Source: Sphingomonas sp. CFBP 8760 (GTDB taxonomy: Bacteria > Pseudomonadota > Alphaproteobacteria > Sphingomonadales > Sphingomonadaceae). Taken from it: a stretch of DNA of 64,000 nucleotides. The notes beneath the pieces are model-generated. The model did no database searches and was not told the DNA's origin. It saw only the letters and a list, made by a program, of their open reading frames with translations. Below are positions 34,768-44,197 of this stretch, piece by piece. The position numbers and the translations under genes are program-made. Each line of letters starts with the position of its first letter. Positions within the stretch are counted from its first letter, which is position 1. The stretch lies in assembly GCF_014841615.1 (NCBI RefSeq), contig NZ_JACYUG010000004.1, positions 116,646 to 180,645 of the forward strand, in the 5' to 3' direction.

Positions 34768-35268
34768 ATGTCCGACGAAAGCCCTGACAACAACGCGGTG
34801 GAACTGGCGACCGAGCTGACGATTGCTTGGCTGGGCAATCCCAACACTCGCATTTCCGCCGAAGAGGTGCCGGCGTTCCTTGGCAAGATGCACGAGACGG
34901 TGTCGACGCTGCTCGGTACCGGCGTCCAGCCCGCGGCCCCGGCCGAACCGGCGGGTGATTTCACCCCCGCGGTCACCGCGCGCAAGTCGCTGGCGTCGAA
35001 GGATCACATCATCTCGATGATCGACGGCAAGCCGTACAAGACGCTGCGCCGCCATCTGGCGACGCACGGGCTGACCCCGGCCGAATATCGCGAACGCTAC
35101 GGCCTGAAGCCGGACTATCCGATGGTCGCCGAGAATTATTCGGAAAGCCGTCGCGCGATGGCCAAGAAGATCGGCCTCGGTCGCAAGCCCGGTGCGCGCA
35201 AGACGGACGAAACCGCCGCCGCCGCCCCGGCCCGCCGTCGCAAGGCGGACGCCCCCGCCGGCGAATGA
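34768..35268 (+). CDS. mucR: MucR/Ros-family transcriptional regulator
   Basis: A 166-residue protein; the ATG at 34768 has AAGGAG seven bases upstream, better than the ATG at 34753. The conserved core runs ISMIDGKPYKTLRRHLATHG, then LTPAEYRERYGLKPDYPMVAENYSESRRAMAKKIG, the MucR signature. In classical MucR this core is a zinc finger with two cysteines; here the cysteine before DGK is Met/Ile and no other cysteine is present, as I recall for other sphingomonad members. The Lys/Arg/Ala-rich C-terminus is probably disordered. The family controls exopolysaccharide, motility and cell-cycle genes by binding AT-rich DNA. Confidence 0.88.
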   Translation: MSDESPDNNAVELATELTIAWLGNPNTRISAEEVPAFLGKMHETVSTLLGTGVQPAAPAEPAGDFTPAVTARKSLASKDHIISMIDGKPYKTLRRHLATHGLTPAEYRERYGLKPDYPMVAENYSESRRAMAKKIGLGRKPGARKTDETAAAAPARRRKADAPAGE

Positions 35269-35314
35269 CCCGTCGGGTCGCCGGCGTCCGTCGCCGCGCG
35301 ACCGGCCGATCAAC

Positions 35315-35351
35315 CGACACCCGCGCCGGGACACCCCCGGCGCGGGTGTCG
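35315..35351. terminator. 16-bp perfect hairpin after mucR
   Basis: CGACACCCGCGCCGGG pairs with CCCGGCGCGGGTGTCG around a 5-base loop, 47 bases past the stop. It is very stable but lacks a U-tract. Confidence 0.55.
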
Positions 35352-35540
35352 TCATGGTCGGGGGATGGCGTGCCGATCATGATGGTACCGGCATGATGGC
35401 ACGGGCGCGCCCGGTTTCGTCGTCGCGCCGCCCGCGATGACGCCGGGGGCGTGGTCGCGTCCTAGAATCGCGTTGGCGTCGGTGCCGCATTGCGGTAGGG
35501 CGCCGCCGGGCCACGACGAATGTCGCGGCCCATTGATCGT

Positions 35541-35736
35541 GCCGGTGTCCCGAAAGGGGCTTGAATGTGGAATGCGGTGCGGAGGGTTCGCCCTCCCAAT
35601 CCGCAGCTGTCCCTGCAACTGTCAGCGGCGAGCGAGACGTACGGGCCCGGCCAATCGGTCGGGCGGCCACTGGATCACTGGATCCGGGAAGGCGTAGGTC
35701 GAGCCTTGACCCGTGAGCCAGGAGACCTGCCGGCAC
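35541..35736 (+). promoter_or_regulatory. Cobalamin riboswitch upstream of btuB
   Basis: The landmarks of the adenosylcobalamin/B12 element appear in order: GGTGTCCCGAAAGGGGCTTGA-type P3 start near 35545, AATGCGGTGCGG, AATCCGCAGCTGTCCCTGCA near 35598-35620, GCCACTGG, CCGGGAAGG, and the 3' GAGCCAGGAGACCTGCCGGCAC. It precedes a BtuB-type receptor and should reduce its expression when B12 is plentiful. About 210 bases of leader separate it from the start codon. The stretch 35352-35540 before it shows nothing I can name. Confidence 0.93.
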
Positions 35737-35947
35737 TGTCGCTCATGCCTAGGTCCAGGGGTTGGCCGGGGCACGGACAGGATTCCGTTCGAGCGACGAA
35801 CATGGCGGCCGGGGCCGCGACGGGACTGGAGCAGCCGGGCGTCGCGTCCGCCGGGCATGCATCGGTCCCGGTGTTCGTGCGTGCCCCCGGGGCGCGGGCG
35901 GAAACGGCCCCGCGTCCGCGTCGTCCGATGGCGCGGGGGGACTGTTC

Positions 35948-37903
35948 ATGAAGACCATCGTTTCACTGCTGGCGTCGGCCGCCATCGGCCTTGCCGCCGC
36001 GCCTGCCGCCGCCCGGCCCGCCGCCGTGCAGGGCGATCCGACCCTGCCGACCCGCGATGCGGCGGGCAACGAGATCGTCGTCACCGCCTCGCGCTCGGGG
36101 GAGGGCACGCCGGTCGCCGATCTGCCCGCCTCGGTGACGCTGCTCGATGCCGATGCGTTGCAGGAGCGCCAGATCCGGATCGTGTCCGACGTGCTGCGCG
36201 ACGTGCCGGGGCTGGCGGTCAGCCGCACCGGCGGGATCGGCGGGATGACGCAGGTGCGCATCCGCGGCAGCGAGAGCAACCATGTGCTGGTCCTGATCGA
36301 CGGCATCGAGGTGTCCGACCCCTTTCAGGGCGAATATGATTTCGGCACGCTGATCGCGGACGAGGCGGCGCGGATCGAGGTGTTGCGCGGCCAGCAATCC
36401 TCGCTCTACGGCTCCGACGCGATCGGCGGCGTGATCCAGTACATCACGCTGACCGGCCGCGAGCGGCCCGGCGTCTCGCTGCGCGCGGAAGGTGGCTCGT
36501 TCGGCACCGCCGCCGGCGGCGCGCGGATCGCGGGGGCGGGCGATACGGTCGATTATGCGGTGTCCGGCTCGGTCTATCACACCGGCGGCACGCCTACCGC
36601 GCGCGACGGCAACCGCGATATCGGATCGACCAGCGTCGGCACCACCGCCAAGGCCACGTGGACGCCGTCGTCCACCTTCAAGCTGACCGGTGTCGGTCGC
36701 TACAGCTACACCGATGCCGACAACAACGATCCGGCGACCAGCGGGCCGCTGTTCGGTTTCACCGTCGACAGCCCGGGCGTCCATTCGCGCGTGCAGGGCT
36801 TCTACGGTCTCGCCCGCGCCGAGCTGGCTCTGGCGGACGGGCGCTGGACCAATGCGCTGACCGGGCAGTTCGCCGACACGAACCGCAAGGGCTATGGCGC
36901 CGCCGGGCTCGCGAACGGCAATAGCGGCCGCCGCTACAAGGGGTCGTTCGAGACGAGCTACCGGATCGATACCGGGGCGCTGGTCAGCCGGATCACCGGC
37001 GCGGTCGATTACGAGCGGGAGTCGTTCCGCAACCTCACCCCCGGCGGCTTCGCCTTCACCGGCCGCCGCGCGACCGAAAACTGGGGCTTTGTCGGCCAGT
37101 ACGAAGGCAATGTCGGCGATGCGCTGTCGCTCGGCGCGTCGGTCCGGCACGACCGCAACGACCGGTTCGCCGATCCCACCACCTTCCGTCTTCAGGCCGG
37201 TTACCGGTTGCCGTTCGGGCTGCGCGCGCGCGGCGCCTATGGCACCGGCGTCAAGAACCCCGGCTATTTCGAGCTCTTCGGGTTCGCGGACGGCCGGTAC
37301 ATCGGCAATCCCGATCTGCGCCCCGAAAAGTCGAAGGGCTGGGAAGCGGGACTGGATCAGGAGATCGCGGGTGGCCGCGCGACGGTGGGCGCGACGTATT
37401 TCGAGAGCCGGCTGGAAGACGAAATCTTCACCACCTTCCCCGCCCCCGATTTCCTCGCCTCTCCCAGCAACCGCACCACCCGGTCGCGCCAGCACGGCGT
37501 GGAGGCGTTCGTGTCCGCTCGCCCGATCGACCAGCTCCGTTTCGACTTGGCCTATACCTATCTGAAGGCACGCGAGGACGGCACGGTCGAGGTGCGCCGC
37601 CCGAAACACGTCGCCAGCCTGAACACCACGGTGTTCAGTCGCGACAAGCGCTTCGCCGGCACGCTGACGCTGCGCTACAACGGCCGGCAGGACGATGTGG
37701 CCTTCATCGACCCCAGCTTCGTGCCGGTGCGCGTGTCGTTGCGCGAATATGCGCTGGTCAATCTGAACGCCGAATACCGGCTGACCGACCGCTTCTCGCT
37801 GTTCGGCCGGGTCGAGAACCTGCTCGCCGAACGCTATGAGGAGGTGTTCAGCTTCGCGACGCCGGGCCGCGCCGCCTATGGCGGGGTCAGGGCGTCGTTC
37901 TGA
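35948..37903 (+). CDS. btuB: TonB-dependent vitamin B12 receptor BtuB
   Basis: A 651-residue outer-membrane receptor. Signal peptide MKTIVSLLASAAIGLAAAPA, TonB box NEIVVTASRSGE, then a plug with VRIRGSESNHVLVLIDGIEV and IEVLRGQQSSLYGSDAIGGV, close to BtuB of other bacteria. The barrel ends in phenylalanine (GGVRASF). The cobalamin riboswitch upstream and the btuF, btuC and btuD genes around it support B12 or a related corrinoid as substrate. Its last 17 bases overlap the convergent btuF gene. The start was chosen at the signal peptide; the in-frame open sequence upstream belongs to the leader. Confidence 0.94.
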   Translation: MKTIVSLLASAAIGLAAAPAAARPAAVQGDPTLPTRDAAGNEIVVTASRSGEGTPVADLPASVTLLDADALQERQIRIVSDVLRDVPGLAVSRTGGIGGMTQVRIRGSESNHVLVLIDGIEVSDPFQGEYDFGTLIADEAARIEVLRGQQSSLYGSDAIGGVIQYITLTGRERPGVSLRAEGGSFGTAAGGARIAGAGDTVDYAVSGSVYHTGGTPTARDGNRDIGSTSVGTTAKATWTPSSTFKLTGVGRYSYTDADNNDPATSGPLFGFTVDSPGVHSRVQGFYGLARAELALADGRWTNALTGQFADTNRKGYGAAGLANGNSGRRYKGSFETSYRIDTGALVSRITGAVDYERESFRNLTPGGFAFTGRRATENWGFVGQYEGNVGDALSLGASVRHDRNDRFADPTTFRLQAGYRLPFGLRARGAYGTGVKNPGYFELFGFADGRYIGNPDLRPEKSKGWEAGLDQEIAGGRATVGATYFESRLEDEIFTTFPAPDFLASPSNRTTRSRQHGVEAFVSARPIDQLRFDLAYTYLKAREDGTVEVRRPKHVASLNTTVFSRDKRFAGTLTLRYNGRQDDVAFIDPSFVPVRVSLREYALVNLNAEYRLTDRFSLFGRVENLLAERYEEVFSFATPGRAAYGGVRASF

Positions 37904-38756
37904 CCGGGCGCACGGGGCCGCGCCGGTCGGCGGCGCGGACCTGCGCGGCGAGCAACGCGACCGCGCGGGCATAGGCGGGGCCGCCGCACACCGTCAGCGG
38001 TTGCGGGATGTACAGCCGCCGCGCGGGCGGCACTGCCGCGTCCAGCACCGGGTGATGCAATGCCGCGGTGCCGCGATCGGTGGTCACCCGCGTATCCGCC
38101 TCCATCACCAGGAAGGCGGGGCGTGCCAGCGCCATCTCCTCCAGCGACAAGGTCGACAGCGGGGGCCGGCCGAGCCGCCGGGCCAGATTGACCAGCCCGA
38201 CGCGGGCCATCATGTCGTCGACCAGCGTGCCGGTGCCGGTCAGGTACCCCTGCCGCTGGTAATAGGCCGCCACCCGCCCGCGCCCCGGCGGCGGACCGAT
38301 CGCGGCCAAATCCGCGCGCATCGCCGCGATCAGCCTCTTTCCCCGCGCCGGGTGGCCGACCGCCGCCGCGACCGTGACGATCGCGCGTTCGATCCCGCCG
38401 ACGTCGTTCTGCACCGGCAGGTCGATCATCGCCGCCGCCGCCAGCTGCAACGGCGCGATCGCCGCCCGCGTCCGGAACGGCGCGCCGATGACGAGGTCGG
38501 GGCGCAGCGCCATCACCTCCTCTGCGCTGCGCCGGGTGAAGGGCCAGCGCCGCGCCTCGTCCGCCACCGCCGACAGGTCGGGGTCGCGCGCCCATTCGGT
38601 CAGCGCCGCGACCTGGCCCCGATCGGCCAGCGCGACCAGCAACTGGTCCGCGCACAGGTCGAGCGACACGATCCGGCGCGGCGGCTGTCGTGGCGCGGCC
38701 TCTGCCGACGACGAGGCCAGGATTGCGGCGAGGACGGTCAGGAGGTGGCGGCGCAT
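37887..38756 (-). CDS. btuF: Cobalamin ABC transporter substrate-binding protein (BtuF-like)
   Basis: A 289-residue periplasmic protein with GGGAAACACATC before the ATG and a signal peptide ending near SAEAAP. RRIVSLDLCADQLLVAL opens the first lobe of a class III binding protein, followed by VMALRPDLVIG, and a long linking helix is expected. It should pass B12 from BtuB to the BtuCD importer. It lies on the opposite strand to btuB, btuC and btuD and overlaps the btuB 3' end by 17 bases. No second cobalamin riboswitch was found before it or before btuC. Confidence 0.85.
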   Translation of the reverse strand: MRRHLLTVLAAILASSSAEAAPRQPPRRIVSLDLCADQLLVALADRGQVAALTEWARDPDLSAVADEARRWPFTRRSAEEVMALRPDLVIGAPFRTRAAIAPLQLAAAAMIDLPVQNDVGGIERAIVTVAAAVGHPARGKRLIAAMRADLAAIGPPPGRGRVAAYYQRQGYLTGTGTLVDDMMARVGLVNLARRLGRPPLSTLSLEEMALARPAFLVMEADTRVTTDRGTAALHHPVLDAAVPPARRLYIPQPLTVCGGPAYARAVALLAAQVRAADRRGPVRPVRTTP

Positions 38757-38960
38757 GATGTGTTTCCCGGTAGCATCTTCACGGTCCAGTTCATCCCCCC
38801 GGCACCTCCCCGGCGGACGCCGGGGAAGCAGGAGAATGTTGCAGCGGTTTCGTAGCCGCCATGCGGACGGATATTGCTTTGGGATGGCATCGATCACCGG
38901 CTAGAGGCCGGCAACGCCGATCCGACGCGGCGGACTGTCCCCGCCTCACAAAGGTCTGCC

Positions 38961-39968
38961 GTGCCCAACCCTTCGCCCCGGCGCCAGCCTCCGTGGCTGA
39001 TCCCCGCCCTGATCGGGCTGGCGCTGGCCGTCGGCATCGCCGCGCTGCTGGTCGGGTCGGCGCGGTTGCCGGTGGCGGCGCTGTGGGCGGGCATGACCGG
39101 GCAGGGCGATCCGGTGGTGGCGGCGATCCTGTGGCAGTTGCGCCTGCCGCGCGCGGTGCTGGCGCTGCTGGTCGGCGCGATGCTGGGGCTGGGGGGCGCG
39201 GCGATGCAGGGCTATCTGCGCAACCCGCTGGCCGATCCCGGCGTGCTCGGCGTGTCGGGTGCCGCCGCGCTGGGGGCGGTGGTGGCGATCTACTGGCAGC
39301 TGGCGCGCGCCCATCCCGCGGTGCTGCCGCTGATGGCGATCATGGCGGCGCTCGTGTCGCTGGCGCCCCTGATATGGCTGTCGCGGCGTGGTGAAAGTCC
39401 GCTCGGCCTGATCCTCGCCGGGGTGGCGGTGGCGACGCTGGCGGGGGCGGGGATCAGCCTGGCGCTCAACCTCGCGCCCAATCCGTTCGCGGCGATGGAG
39501 ATCACCACATGGCTGCTCGGCAGTCTGGAGGATCGCACCCCCGCCGACGTCTGGATCGCATTGCCGTGCGTGATGGCGGGGGCGGCGCTGTTGCTGTGGG
39601 ATGCGCGGGCGCTCGACGCGCTGTCGCTGGGGGAGGATGCGGCGCGCACGCTGGGCATCGATCTGGCGTGGGTGCGATTGCGGCTGATGCTGGGGATCGC
39701 GATCGGGGTGGGCGGCGTGGTGGCGGTGGCGGGCAGCATCGGCTTCGTCGGCCTGATCGTGCCGCACCTCGTCCGCCCGCTGACCGACCGCAGCCCGTCC
39801 GCGATCCTGATCCCGTCGGCGCTGGCGGGGGCGACGCTGCTGACGCTGGCCGATCTCGGCACCCGGCTGATCCCCGCCACCGCGCCGTTGAAGCTGGGGG
39901 TGCTGACCGCGTTCCTCGGCGTGCCGGTGTTCGTCCATCACCTGTTGAAGGAACGACGGCTGTGGTGA
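38961..39968 (+). CDS. btuC: Cobalamin ABC transporter permease (FecCD family)
   Basis: A 335-residue inner-membrane protein read from GTG at 38961, with AAAGGTCTGCC upstream. About ten hydrophobic helices. Family motifs: [41 protein letters not shown] and [19 protein letters not shown]. It should form the membrane channel for corrinoid uptake with btuD and btuF. FecCD-family permeases also carry siderophores and haem, but the riboswitch-controlled btuB next door favours B12. The btuD gene overlaps its end. Confidence 0.9.
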   Translation: MPNPSPRRQPPWLIPALIGLALAVGIAALLVGSARLPVAALWAGMTGQGDPVVAAILWQLRLPRAVLALLVGAMLGLGGAAMQGYLRNPLADPGVLGVSGAAALGAVVAIYWQLARAHPAVLPLMAIMAALVSLAPLIWLSRRGESPLGLILAGVAVATLAGAGISLALNLAPNPFAAMEITTWLLGSLEDRTPADVWIALPCVMAGAALLLWDARALDALSLGEDAARTLGIDLAWVRLRLMLGIAIGVGGVVAVAGSIGFVGLIVPHLVRPLTDRSPSAILIPSALAGATLLTLADLGTRLIPATAPLKLGVLTAFLGVPVFVHHLLKERRLW

Positions 39969-40783
39969 CGATCGCGGCGACCGGGCTGTGCGTCGATCTC
40001 GGCGGGCGGCGCGTGGTCGACGGCGTCACCGTGGCGCTGGCGGCGGGGGCGCTGATCGGCGTGGTCGGTCCCAACGGCGCGGGCAAATCGACCGTGGCGC
40101 GCGCGTTGCTCGGCCTCGTTCCTCCGGCGGCGGGGCGGGTGACGATCGACGGCGCGGATGTCGCGGGGATGACCGCCCGCACGGTCGCCCGCCACGTCGC
40201 CTATCTGCCGCAGGCGGTGGCGGTGCATTGGCCGCTGACGGTAGAGCGGCTGGTCGGCCTCGGCCGGCTGCCGCATCTCGGGCCGTTCTCGCGCCTCGCG
40301 CCGTCCGACAGGAACGCGATCGCGGCGGCATTGCAGGCGACCGGCACCGCGCATCTCGCCGCCCGCACCGCCACCGACCTGTCGGGGGGCGAGCGGGCGC
40401 GGGTGATGCTGGCCCGCGCGCTGGCGACGGGCGCACCCGCGCTGATCGCGGACGAACCGCTCGCCTCGCTCGATCCCGGCCACCAGCTCGACGTGATGGC
40501 GCTGTTGCGGGCGCAGGCGCGGGCGGGGGCACTGGTCGTGGTGGTGCTGCACGATCTGGGTATCGCCGCGCGCTTCTGCGACCGGATGCTGCTGATGGAC
40601 GGCGGCCGGGTGGTCGCCGACGGTCCCCCCGCCACGGTGCTGACCGATGCGGCGCTCGCCACGGTCTATGGCATCGAGGCATGGCGCGGCGCGGTGGACG
40701 GCCAGCCGCTGCTCGTGCCGCTGGCGCGGACCGCGGATCGGCATATCCACACCGGTCGTTCCGGTTTATCGGTCCCGACCTGA
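39962..40783 (+). CDS. btuD: Cobalamin ABC transporter ATPase
   Basis: A 273-residue ATPase read from GTG at 39962 (GTG at 39965 is also possible), overlapping btuC by seven bases; AAGGA lies nine bases upstream. Walker [15 protein letters not shown]-loop [11 protein letters not shown], signature [15 protein letters not shown], Walker [12 protein letters not shown] and switch [17 protein letters not shown] are all present. It powers the BtuC-type permease. The C-terminal ~25 residues ([15 protein letters not shown]...) extend beyond the usual domain and may bind the permease loosely or be disordered. Confidence 0.9.
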   Translation: MVTIAATGLCVDLGGRRVVDGVTVALAAGALIGVVGPNGAGKSTVARALLGLVPPAAGRVTIDGADVAGMTARTVARHVAYLPQAVAVHWPLTVERLVGLGRLPHLGPFSRLAPSDRNAIAAALQATGTAHLAARTATDLSGGERARVMLARALATGAPALIADEPLASLDPGHQLDVMALLRAQARAGALVVVVLHDLGIAARFCDRMLLMDGGRVVADGPPATVLTDAALATVYGIEAWRGAVDGQPLLVPLARTADRHIHTGRSGLSVPT

Positions 40784-40813
40784 CCAGCGATCCGCGTTCC
40801 CGATGGAGGCAGC

Positions 40814-41524
40814 ATGAAGAGCAAGATCTACGACAGTCCGGCCGCCGCCCTGGAAGGGGTGTTGTTCGACGGCATGACGATCATGTCGGGCGGGTTCGGC
40901 CTGTCGGGCAATCCCGAAAGCCTGATCCCGGAAGTGCGCGCCAGCGGCGTGAAGGGCCTGACCGTCATCTCCAACAACGCCGGTGCCGACGGGTTCGGGT
41001 TGTGGATGCTGCTCGACAGCCGCCAAGTTACGAAGATGATCGCCAGCTATGTCGGCGAGAACAAGCTGTTCGAACAGCAATATCTGTCGGGCGAACTAGA
41101 ACTGGAGCTGAACCCGCAAGGGACGCTGGCCGAACGCATCCGCGCAGGGGGCGCGGGCATCCCCGCCTTCTACACGAAGACGGGCGTCGGCACCGTGGTG
41201 GCCGAGGGCAAGCCGGTCGAGACGTTCGAGGGCGAGGACTATGTCCGCGAGACGTGGCTGCGCGCCGACTTGTCGATCGTGAAGGCATGGCGCGCCGATC
41301 CGGCGGGCAACCTGATGTTCCGCAAGACCGCGCGCAACTTCAACCCCGTGATGGCGACGGCGGGCAAGGTGACCGTGGTCGAGGCGGAGGAGATCGTGCC
41401 GGCGGGCAGCCTCGATCCCGATTCGATCCACACGCCCGGCATCTATGTCGACCGGATCGTGCAGAGCACGGTGAACGAGAAGCGGATCGAGAAGCTGACG
41501 ACGCGCGCGCGGGAGAACGCATGA
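40814..41524 (+). CDS. scoA: 3-oxoacid CoA-transferase subunit A
   Basis: A 236-residue subunit with GGAGGCAGC before the ATG. The CoA-transferase family I glycine motif appears in [19 protein letters not shown], and [20 protein letters not shown] is characteristic of the alpha subunit of succinyl-CoA:3-ketoacid CoA-transferase. Together with subunit B it moves CoA from succinyl-CoA to acetoacetate or another 3-oxoacid, linking ketone-body or polyhydroxybutyrate breakdown to central metabolism. Its stop overlaps the start of subunit B (ATGA). Confidence 0.94.
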   Translation: MKSKIYDSPAAALEGVLFDGMTIMSGGFGLSGNPESLIPEVRASGVKGLTVISNNAGADGFGLWMLLDSRQVTKMIASYVGENKLFEQQYLSGELELELNPQGTLAERIRAGGAGIPAFYTKTGVGTVVAEGKPVETFEGEDYVRETWLRADLSIVKAWRADPAGNLMFRKTARNFNPVMATAGKVTVVEAEEIVPAGSLDPDSIHTPGIYVDRIVQSTVNEKRIEKLTTRARENA

Positions 41525-42186
41525 TGACGACCACCGTGACCAAGGGCTGGACCCGCGACCAGATGGCCGCGCGCGCCGCACGGGAATTGCGTGACGGCTA
41601 TTACGTCAACCTGGGCATCGGCATCCCGACGCTGGTGGCCAATCACGTACCCGACGGCATCGACGTGACGCTGCAATCCGAAAACGGGATGCTCGGCATC
41701 GGCCCTTTTCCTTATGAGGGAGAGGCGGACCCCGACCTCATCAACGCCGGCAAGCAGACGATCACCGCGCTGTCGACCTCGTCCTTCTTCTCCAGCGCGG
41801 ACAGTTTCGCGATGATCCGCGGTGGCCATATCGACATGGCGGTGCTGGGCGCGATGGAGGTGGCCGCGAACGGCGATCTCGCCAACTGGACCATCCCCGG
41901 CAAGATGGTGAAAGGCATGGGCGGCGCGATGGACCTCGTCGCGGGCGTGAAGCGGATCGTGGTGGTGATGGATCACGTCGCCAAGGACGGCAGCCCCAAG
42001 ATCCTGCCCGAGTGCACCCTGCCGCTGACCGGCAAGGCGGTGGTCGACCTGATCGTCAGCGATCTGGGCGTGATCGCCTGCGACAAGCCCGGCCTGCGAT
42101 TGGTGGAACTGGCACCGGGCGTGACGGTGGACGAGATCGTCGCCAAGACCGGTGCGCCGCTGGCGGTGGACGGCGTGGCGGCGTGA
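41521..42186 (+). CDS. scoB: 3-oxoacid CoA-transferase subunit B
   Basis: A 221-residue subunit overlapping subunit A by four bases (ATGA); ATG at 41524 is an equally plausible start. The catalytic glutamate is E54 in [12 protein letters not shown], which forms the glutamyl-CoA intermediate. [17 protein letters not shown] and [20 protein letters not shown] also match the beta subunit. A GC-rich hairpin follows (42197-42225). A 3-hydroxybutyryl-CoA dehydrogenase lies about 8 kb away, consistent with C4 acid metabolism but not clustered. Confidence 0.94.
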   Translation: MMTTTVTKGWTRDQMAARAARELRDGYYVNLGIGIPTLVANHVPDGIDVTLQSENGMLGIGPFPYEGEADPDLINAGKQTITALSTSSFFSSADSFAMIRGGHIDMAVLGAMEVAANGDLANWTIPGKMVKGMGGAMDLVAGVKRIVVVMDHVAKDGSPKILPECTLPLTGKAVVDLIVSDLGVIACDKPGLRLVELAPGVTVDEIVAKTGAPLAVDGVAA

Positions 42187-42196
42187 CGTGAACCCC

Positions 42197-42225
42197 CGGT
42201 CCCGCCCGCCCCCCGGGCGGGACCG
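42197..42225. terminator. 12-bp perfect GC hairpin after scoB
   Basis: CGGTCCCGCCCG pairs with CGGGCGGGACCG around a 5-base loop between the convergent scoB and DUF2807 genes. No U-tract. Confidence 0.55.
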
Positions 42226-42264
42226 TCGCGAAGGGGTGATGACCCCTCCCAACCTGCCTGCTTC

Positions 42265-43005
42265 TTACCCGCAGCGCACCGTGCCGCTGCCCATCTTGGT
42301 CACCGAGCATTTGGCGCCGCCGCCGATCGTCACGTCGCCCGATCCCATGATCGTCACGTCCGCGTTGCGCAGCACGGTGGCGCGGATGTCGCCCGCGCCG
42401 GCGATCGTCAGGTTGGCGGTGCCCGCGCGCAGCGGCTCCGCCCGGATGCGGCCGGAGCCGCCGATCGACACCGACAGTTCCTCCGCGGTGCCGGCGGCGG
42501 CGACCTCGCCCGATCCGCCGATCGCGAAGCTGGCCCTGGTCACCTTCAGCCCGCGCAGGTCGATCCGCCCCGATCCACCGATATTGCCGTCGAACGATCC
42601 GCCCTCGACCCGGTCGACGGTCACCGTGCCCGATCCGCCGATATCCGCGCCGGTGATCCGCGGCATGGTGACGAGGAAACGGACCTTGTCGCCGCTGCCC
42701 CAGCTGAACCCCTTGCGCCGCGTCAGCTTCAGCGACTGGCCGTCGCGTTCCACCCTGATCTTGTCGAGGGCGGCGGGCGTGCCGACCGCCTTGACCGAAA
42801 AGCCGGGGCCGACCCGCACGTCGACATCCCCCGCCGCGCCCAGCGCGATCGCGGTGAAGCCGTCGACCGCATAGCTGCGCTCGCCCCCCGTGCCCGATGC
42901 CGCCACGCCGTCCCCGCCGCTGTCGTCGCCGAAGGTCATCGAACAGGCGGCCACCGGCACTGCAACCAAGGCGGCCAGGATCGCGGCGTGATGGAAACGT
43001 GGCAT
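42265..43005 (-). CDS. DUF2807 (GIN domain) lipoprotein
   Basis: A 246-residue protein with GGGAGGGTTATC before the ATG. Signal sequence with lipobox VPVAAC (cysteine 21) predicts lipid anchoring. The mature part has the repeating beta-solenoid pattern of DUF2807/putative auto-transporter adhesin head domains: IGGSG or close variants (IAGAG, IMGSG) recur about six times every 20-25 residues, starting after SYAVDGFTAIALGAAGDVDV. Such proteins are surface or periplasmic and of unknown role; the head-domain name does not prove adhesion. Confidence 0.8.
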   Translation of the reverse strand: MPRFHHAAILAALVAVPVAACSMTFGDDSGGDGVAASGTGGERSYAVDGFTAIALGAAGDVDVRVGPGFSVKAVGTPAALDKIRVERDGQSLKLTRRKGFSWGSGDKVRFLVTMPRITGADIGGSGTVTVDRVEGGSFDGNIGGSGRIDLRGLKVTRASFAIGGSGEVAAAGTAEELSVSIGGSGRIRAEPLRAGTANLTIAGAGDIRATVLRNADVTIMGSGDVTIGGGAKCSVTKMGSGTVRCG

Positions 43006-43144
43006 GATAACCCTCCCAAGCGTGTATTGGTGTAATAGTACACACATGCAGATTGGAGGCAAGATGCTATCCGGCAGCGGCGATCGACAGGGCGGGTACC
43101 TGCGGTCCGATGATGATCGGATGACATCAGGTTGAACCGGATGT

Positions 43145-43223
43145 CCGTCATTGCGAGCGTAGCGAAGCAATCCAGGGCGTCCTGATCCGGCCCTGGATTG
43201 CTTCGCTGCGCTCGCAATGACGG
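43145..43223. repeat. REP-like long inverted repeat
   Basis: About 34-bp arms (CCGTCATTGCGAGCGTAGCG... and its complement) with one mismatch flank an 11-base centre. The GTCATTGCGAGCGTAGCGAAGCAATCC type is a common intergenic repeat in sphingomonads. It lies between the DUF2807 lipoprotein and carD. Confidence 0.85.
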
Positions 43224-43299
43224 CTTGGGTCAGTTGAATATCGTCCGGCCGTCGATCGCCGCCATGGGCATGATGCCGCGAAAACCGCCCTGCCGCCGC

Positions 43300-43363
43300 T
43301 GCGCGCATGGCGAAGCAATCGGGCATCACGGGCGGGGTTCCGGATTGCCTCGCCATGCGCGCA
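43300..43363. repeat. Second REP-like inverted repeat
   Basis: 21-bp arms (TGCGCGCATGGCGAAGCAATC and GATTGCCTCGCCATGCGCGCA) with one mismatch around a 22-base centre. It shares the GCGAAGCAATC core with the repeat at 43145. The rest of the 459-base gap (43006-43464) holds only the carD terminator. Confidence 0.75.
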
Positions 43364-43405
43364 ACGACGGGATGGATCGGGCCGATGTCATCCCGAACCC
43401 GGACG

Positions 43406-43436
43406 AAAAAGGGCGGCCCGTTGCCGGACCGCCCCT
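43406..43436 (-). terminator. Intrinsic terminator of carD
   Basis: On the minus strand GGGGCGGTCCGG pairs with CGGGCCGCCC and is followed by five U, 29 bases past the carD stop. Confidence 0.8.
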
Positions 43437-43464
43437 TCCCTGTCTGTCATGGCCACGTTGCCGA

Positions 43465-43998
43465 TCAGGCGACGGGCTTGTCCTTGTTGTAGATCGCGGC
43501 AGAGGCGCGGAGGATGTCGAGGATCTTCTCCTGCGCCTTGGGCTCGTCGACCTCTTCCATCGCCGCCAGTTCGCGGGCGAGGCGGCTGGTCGCGGCCTCG
43601 AAGATCTGGCGCTCGGAATAGCTCTGCTCGGGCTGGTCGTCCGCACGGAACAGGTCGCGGACCACTTCGGCGATCGACACCAGGTCGCCCGAATTGATCT
43701 TCGCCTCATATTCCTGCGCGCGGCGCGACCACATGGTGCGCTTCACCTTGGGCTTGCCCTTCAGCGTGTCCATCGCCTCGCGCATCGTCTTGTCGGACGA
43801 CAGCTTGCGCATCCCGACCGATTCGGCTTTGTTGGTGGGGACACGAAGGGTCATGCGCTCCTTTTCGAAACGCAGGACATAGAGTTCCAGGCTGGTACCC
43901 GCGATCTCCTGCTTCTGCAGCTCGATCACGCGGCCGACGCCGTGCTTGGGATAGACAACATAATCGCCGACGTCGAAGAACAGCGCCTTGGCAGCCAT
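43465..43998 (-). CDS. carD: CarD/CdnL-family RNA polymerase-binding regulator
   Basis: A 177-residue protein with GAAAGGCCCCTC before the ATG. The N-terminal RNA-polymerase-interaction domain begins FDVGDYVVYPKHGVGRVIELQ and continues LYVLRFEKERMTLRVPTNK; the C-terminal helical part has RTMWSRRAQEYEAKINSGDL and EVVRDLFRADDQPEQSYSERQ, the conserved DNA-contacting region. CarD-type proteins stabilise open promoter complexes, especially at rRNA and growth genes. It is downstream of fdxA on the same strand, but the 199-base gap suggests its own promoter. Confidence 0.95.
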   Translation of the reverse strand: MAAKALFFDVGDYVVYPKHGVGRVIELQKQEIAGTSLELYVLRFEKERMTLRVPTNKAESVGMRKLSSDKTMREAMDTLKGKPKVKRTMWSRRAQEYEAKINSGDLVSIAEVVRDLFRADDQPEQSYSERQIFEAATSRLARELAAMEEVDEPKAQEKILDILRASAAIYNKDKPVA

Positions 43999-44197
43999 GA
44001 GGGGCCTTTCGGATCGTATCGCATCCCGTATATCGGCCGGGCGGGCCGATCAGGATTCGCGACTGTGGTCGAACAAGGCGGGCAGCCGTGGACATGCCCG
44101 TCTGGGGCATCGTTTAACAGATCAGCAATAAAATTACCAGCTATTCCGCATCGATTGCAGCATGGCCATGCGCCTGCCGATCCCGATGCGGGACCGA

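Noticed and set aside
35269..35540. Possible small gene after mucR
   Set aside because: Open frames here lack ribosome sites and cross a 16-bp hairpin; nothing supports coding.
38757..38960. Second cobalamin riboswitch before btuF/btuC
   Set aside because: None of the conserved blocks (AATGCGGTGCGG-like, CCTGCAAC, GAGACCTGCC) appear on either strand.
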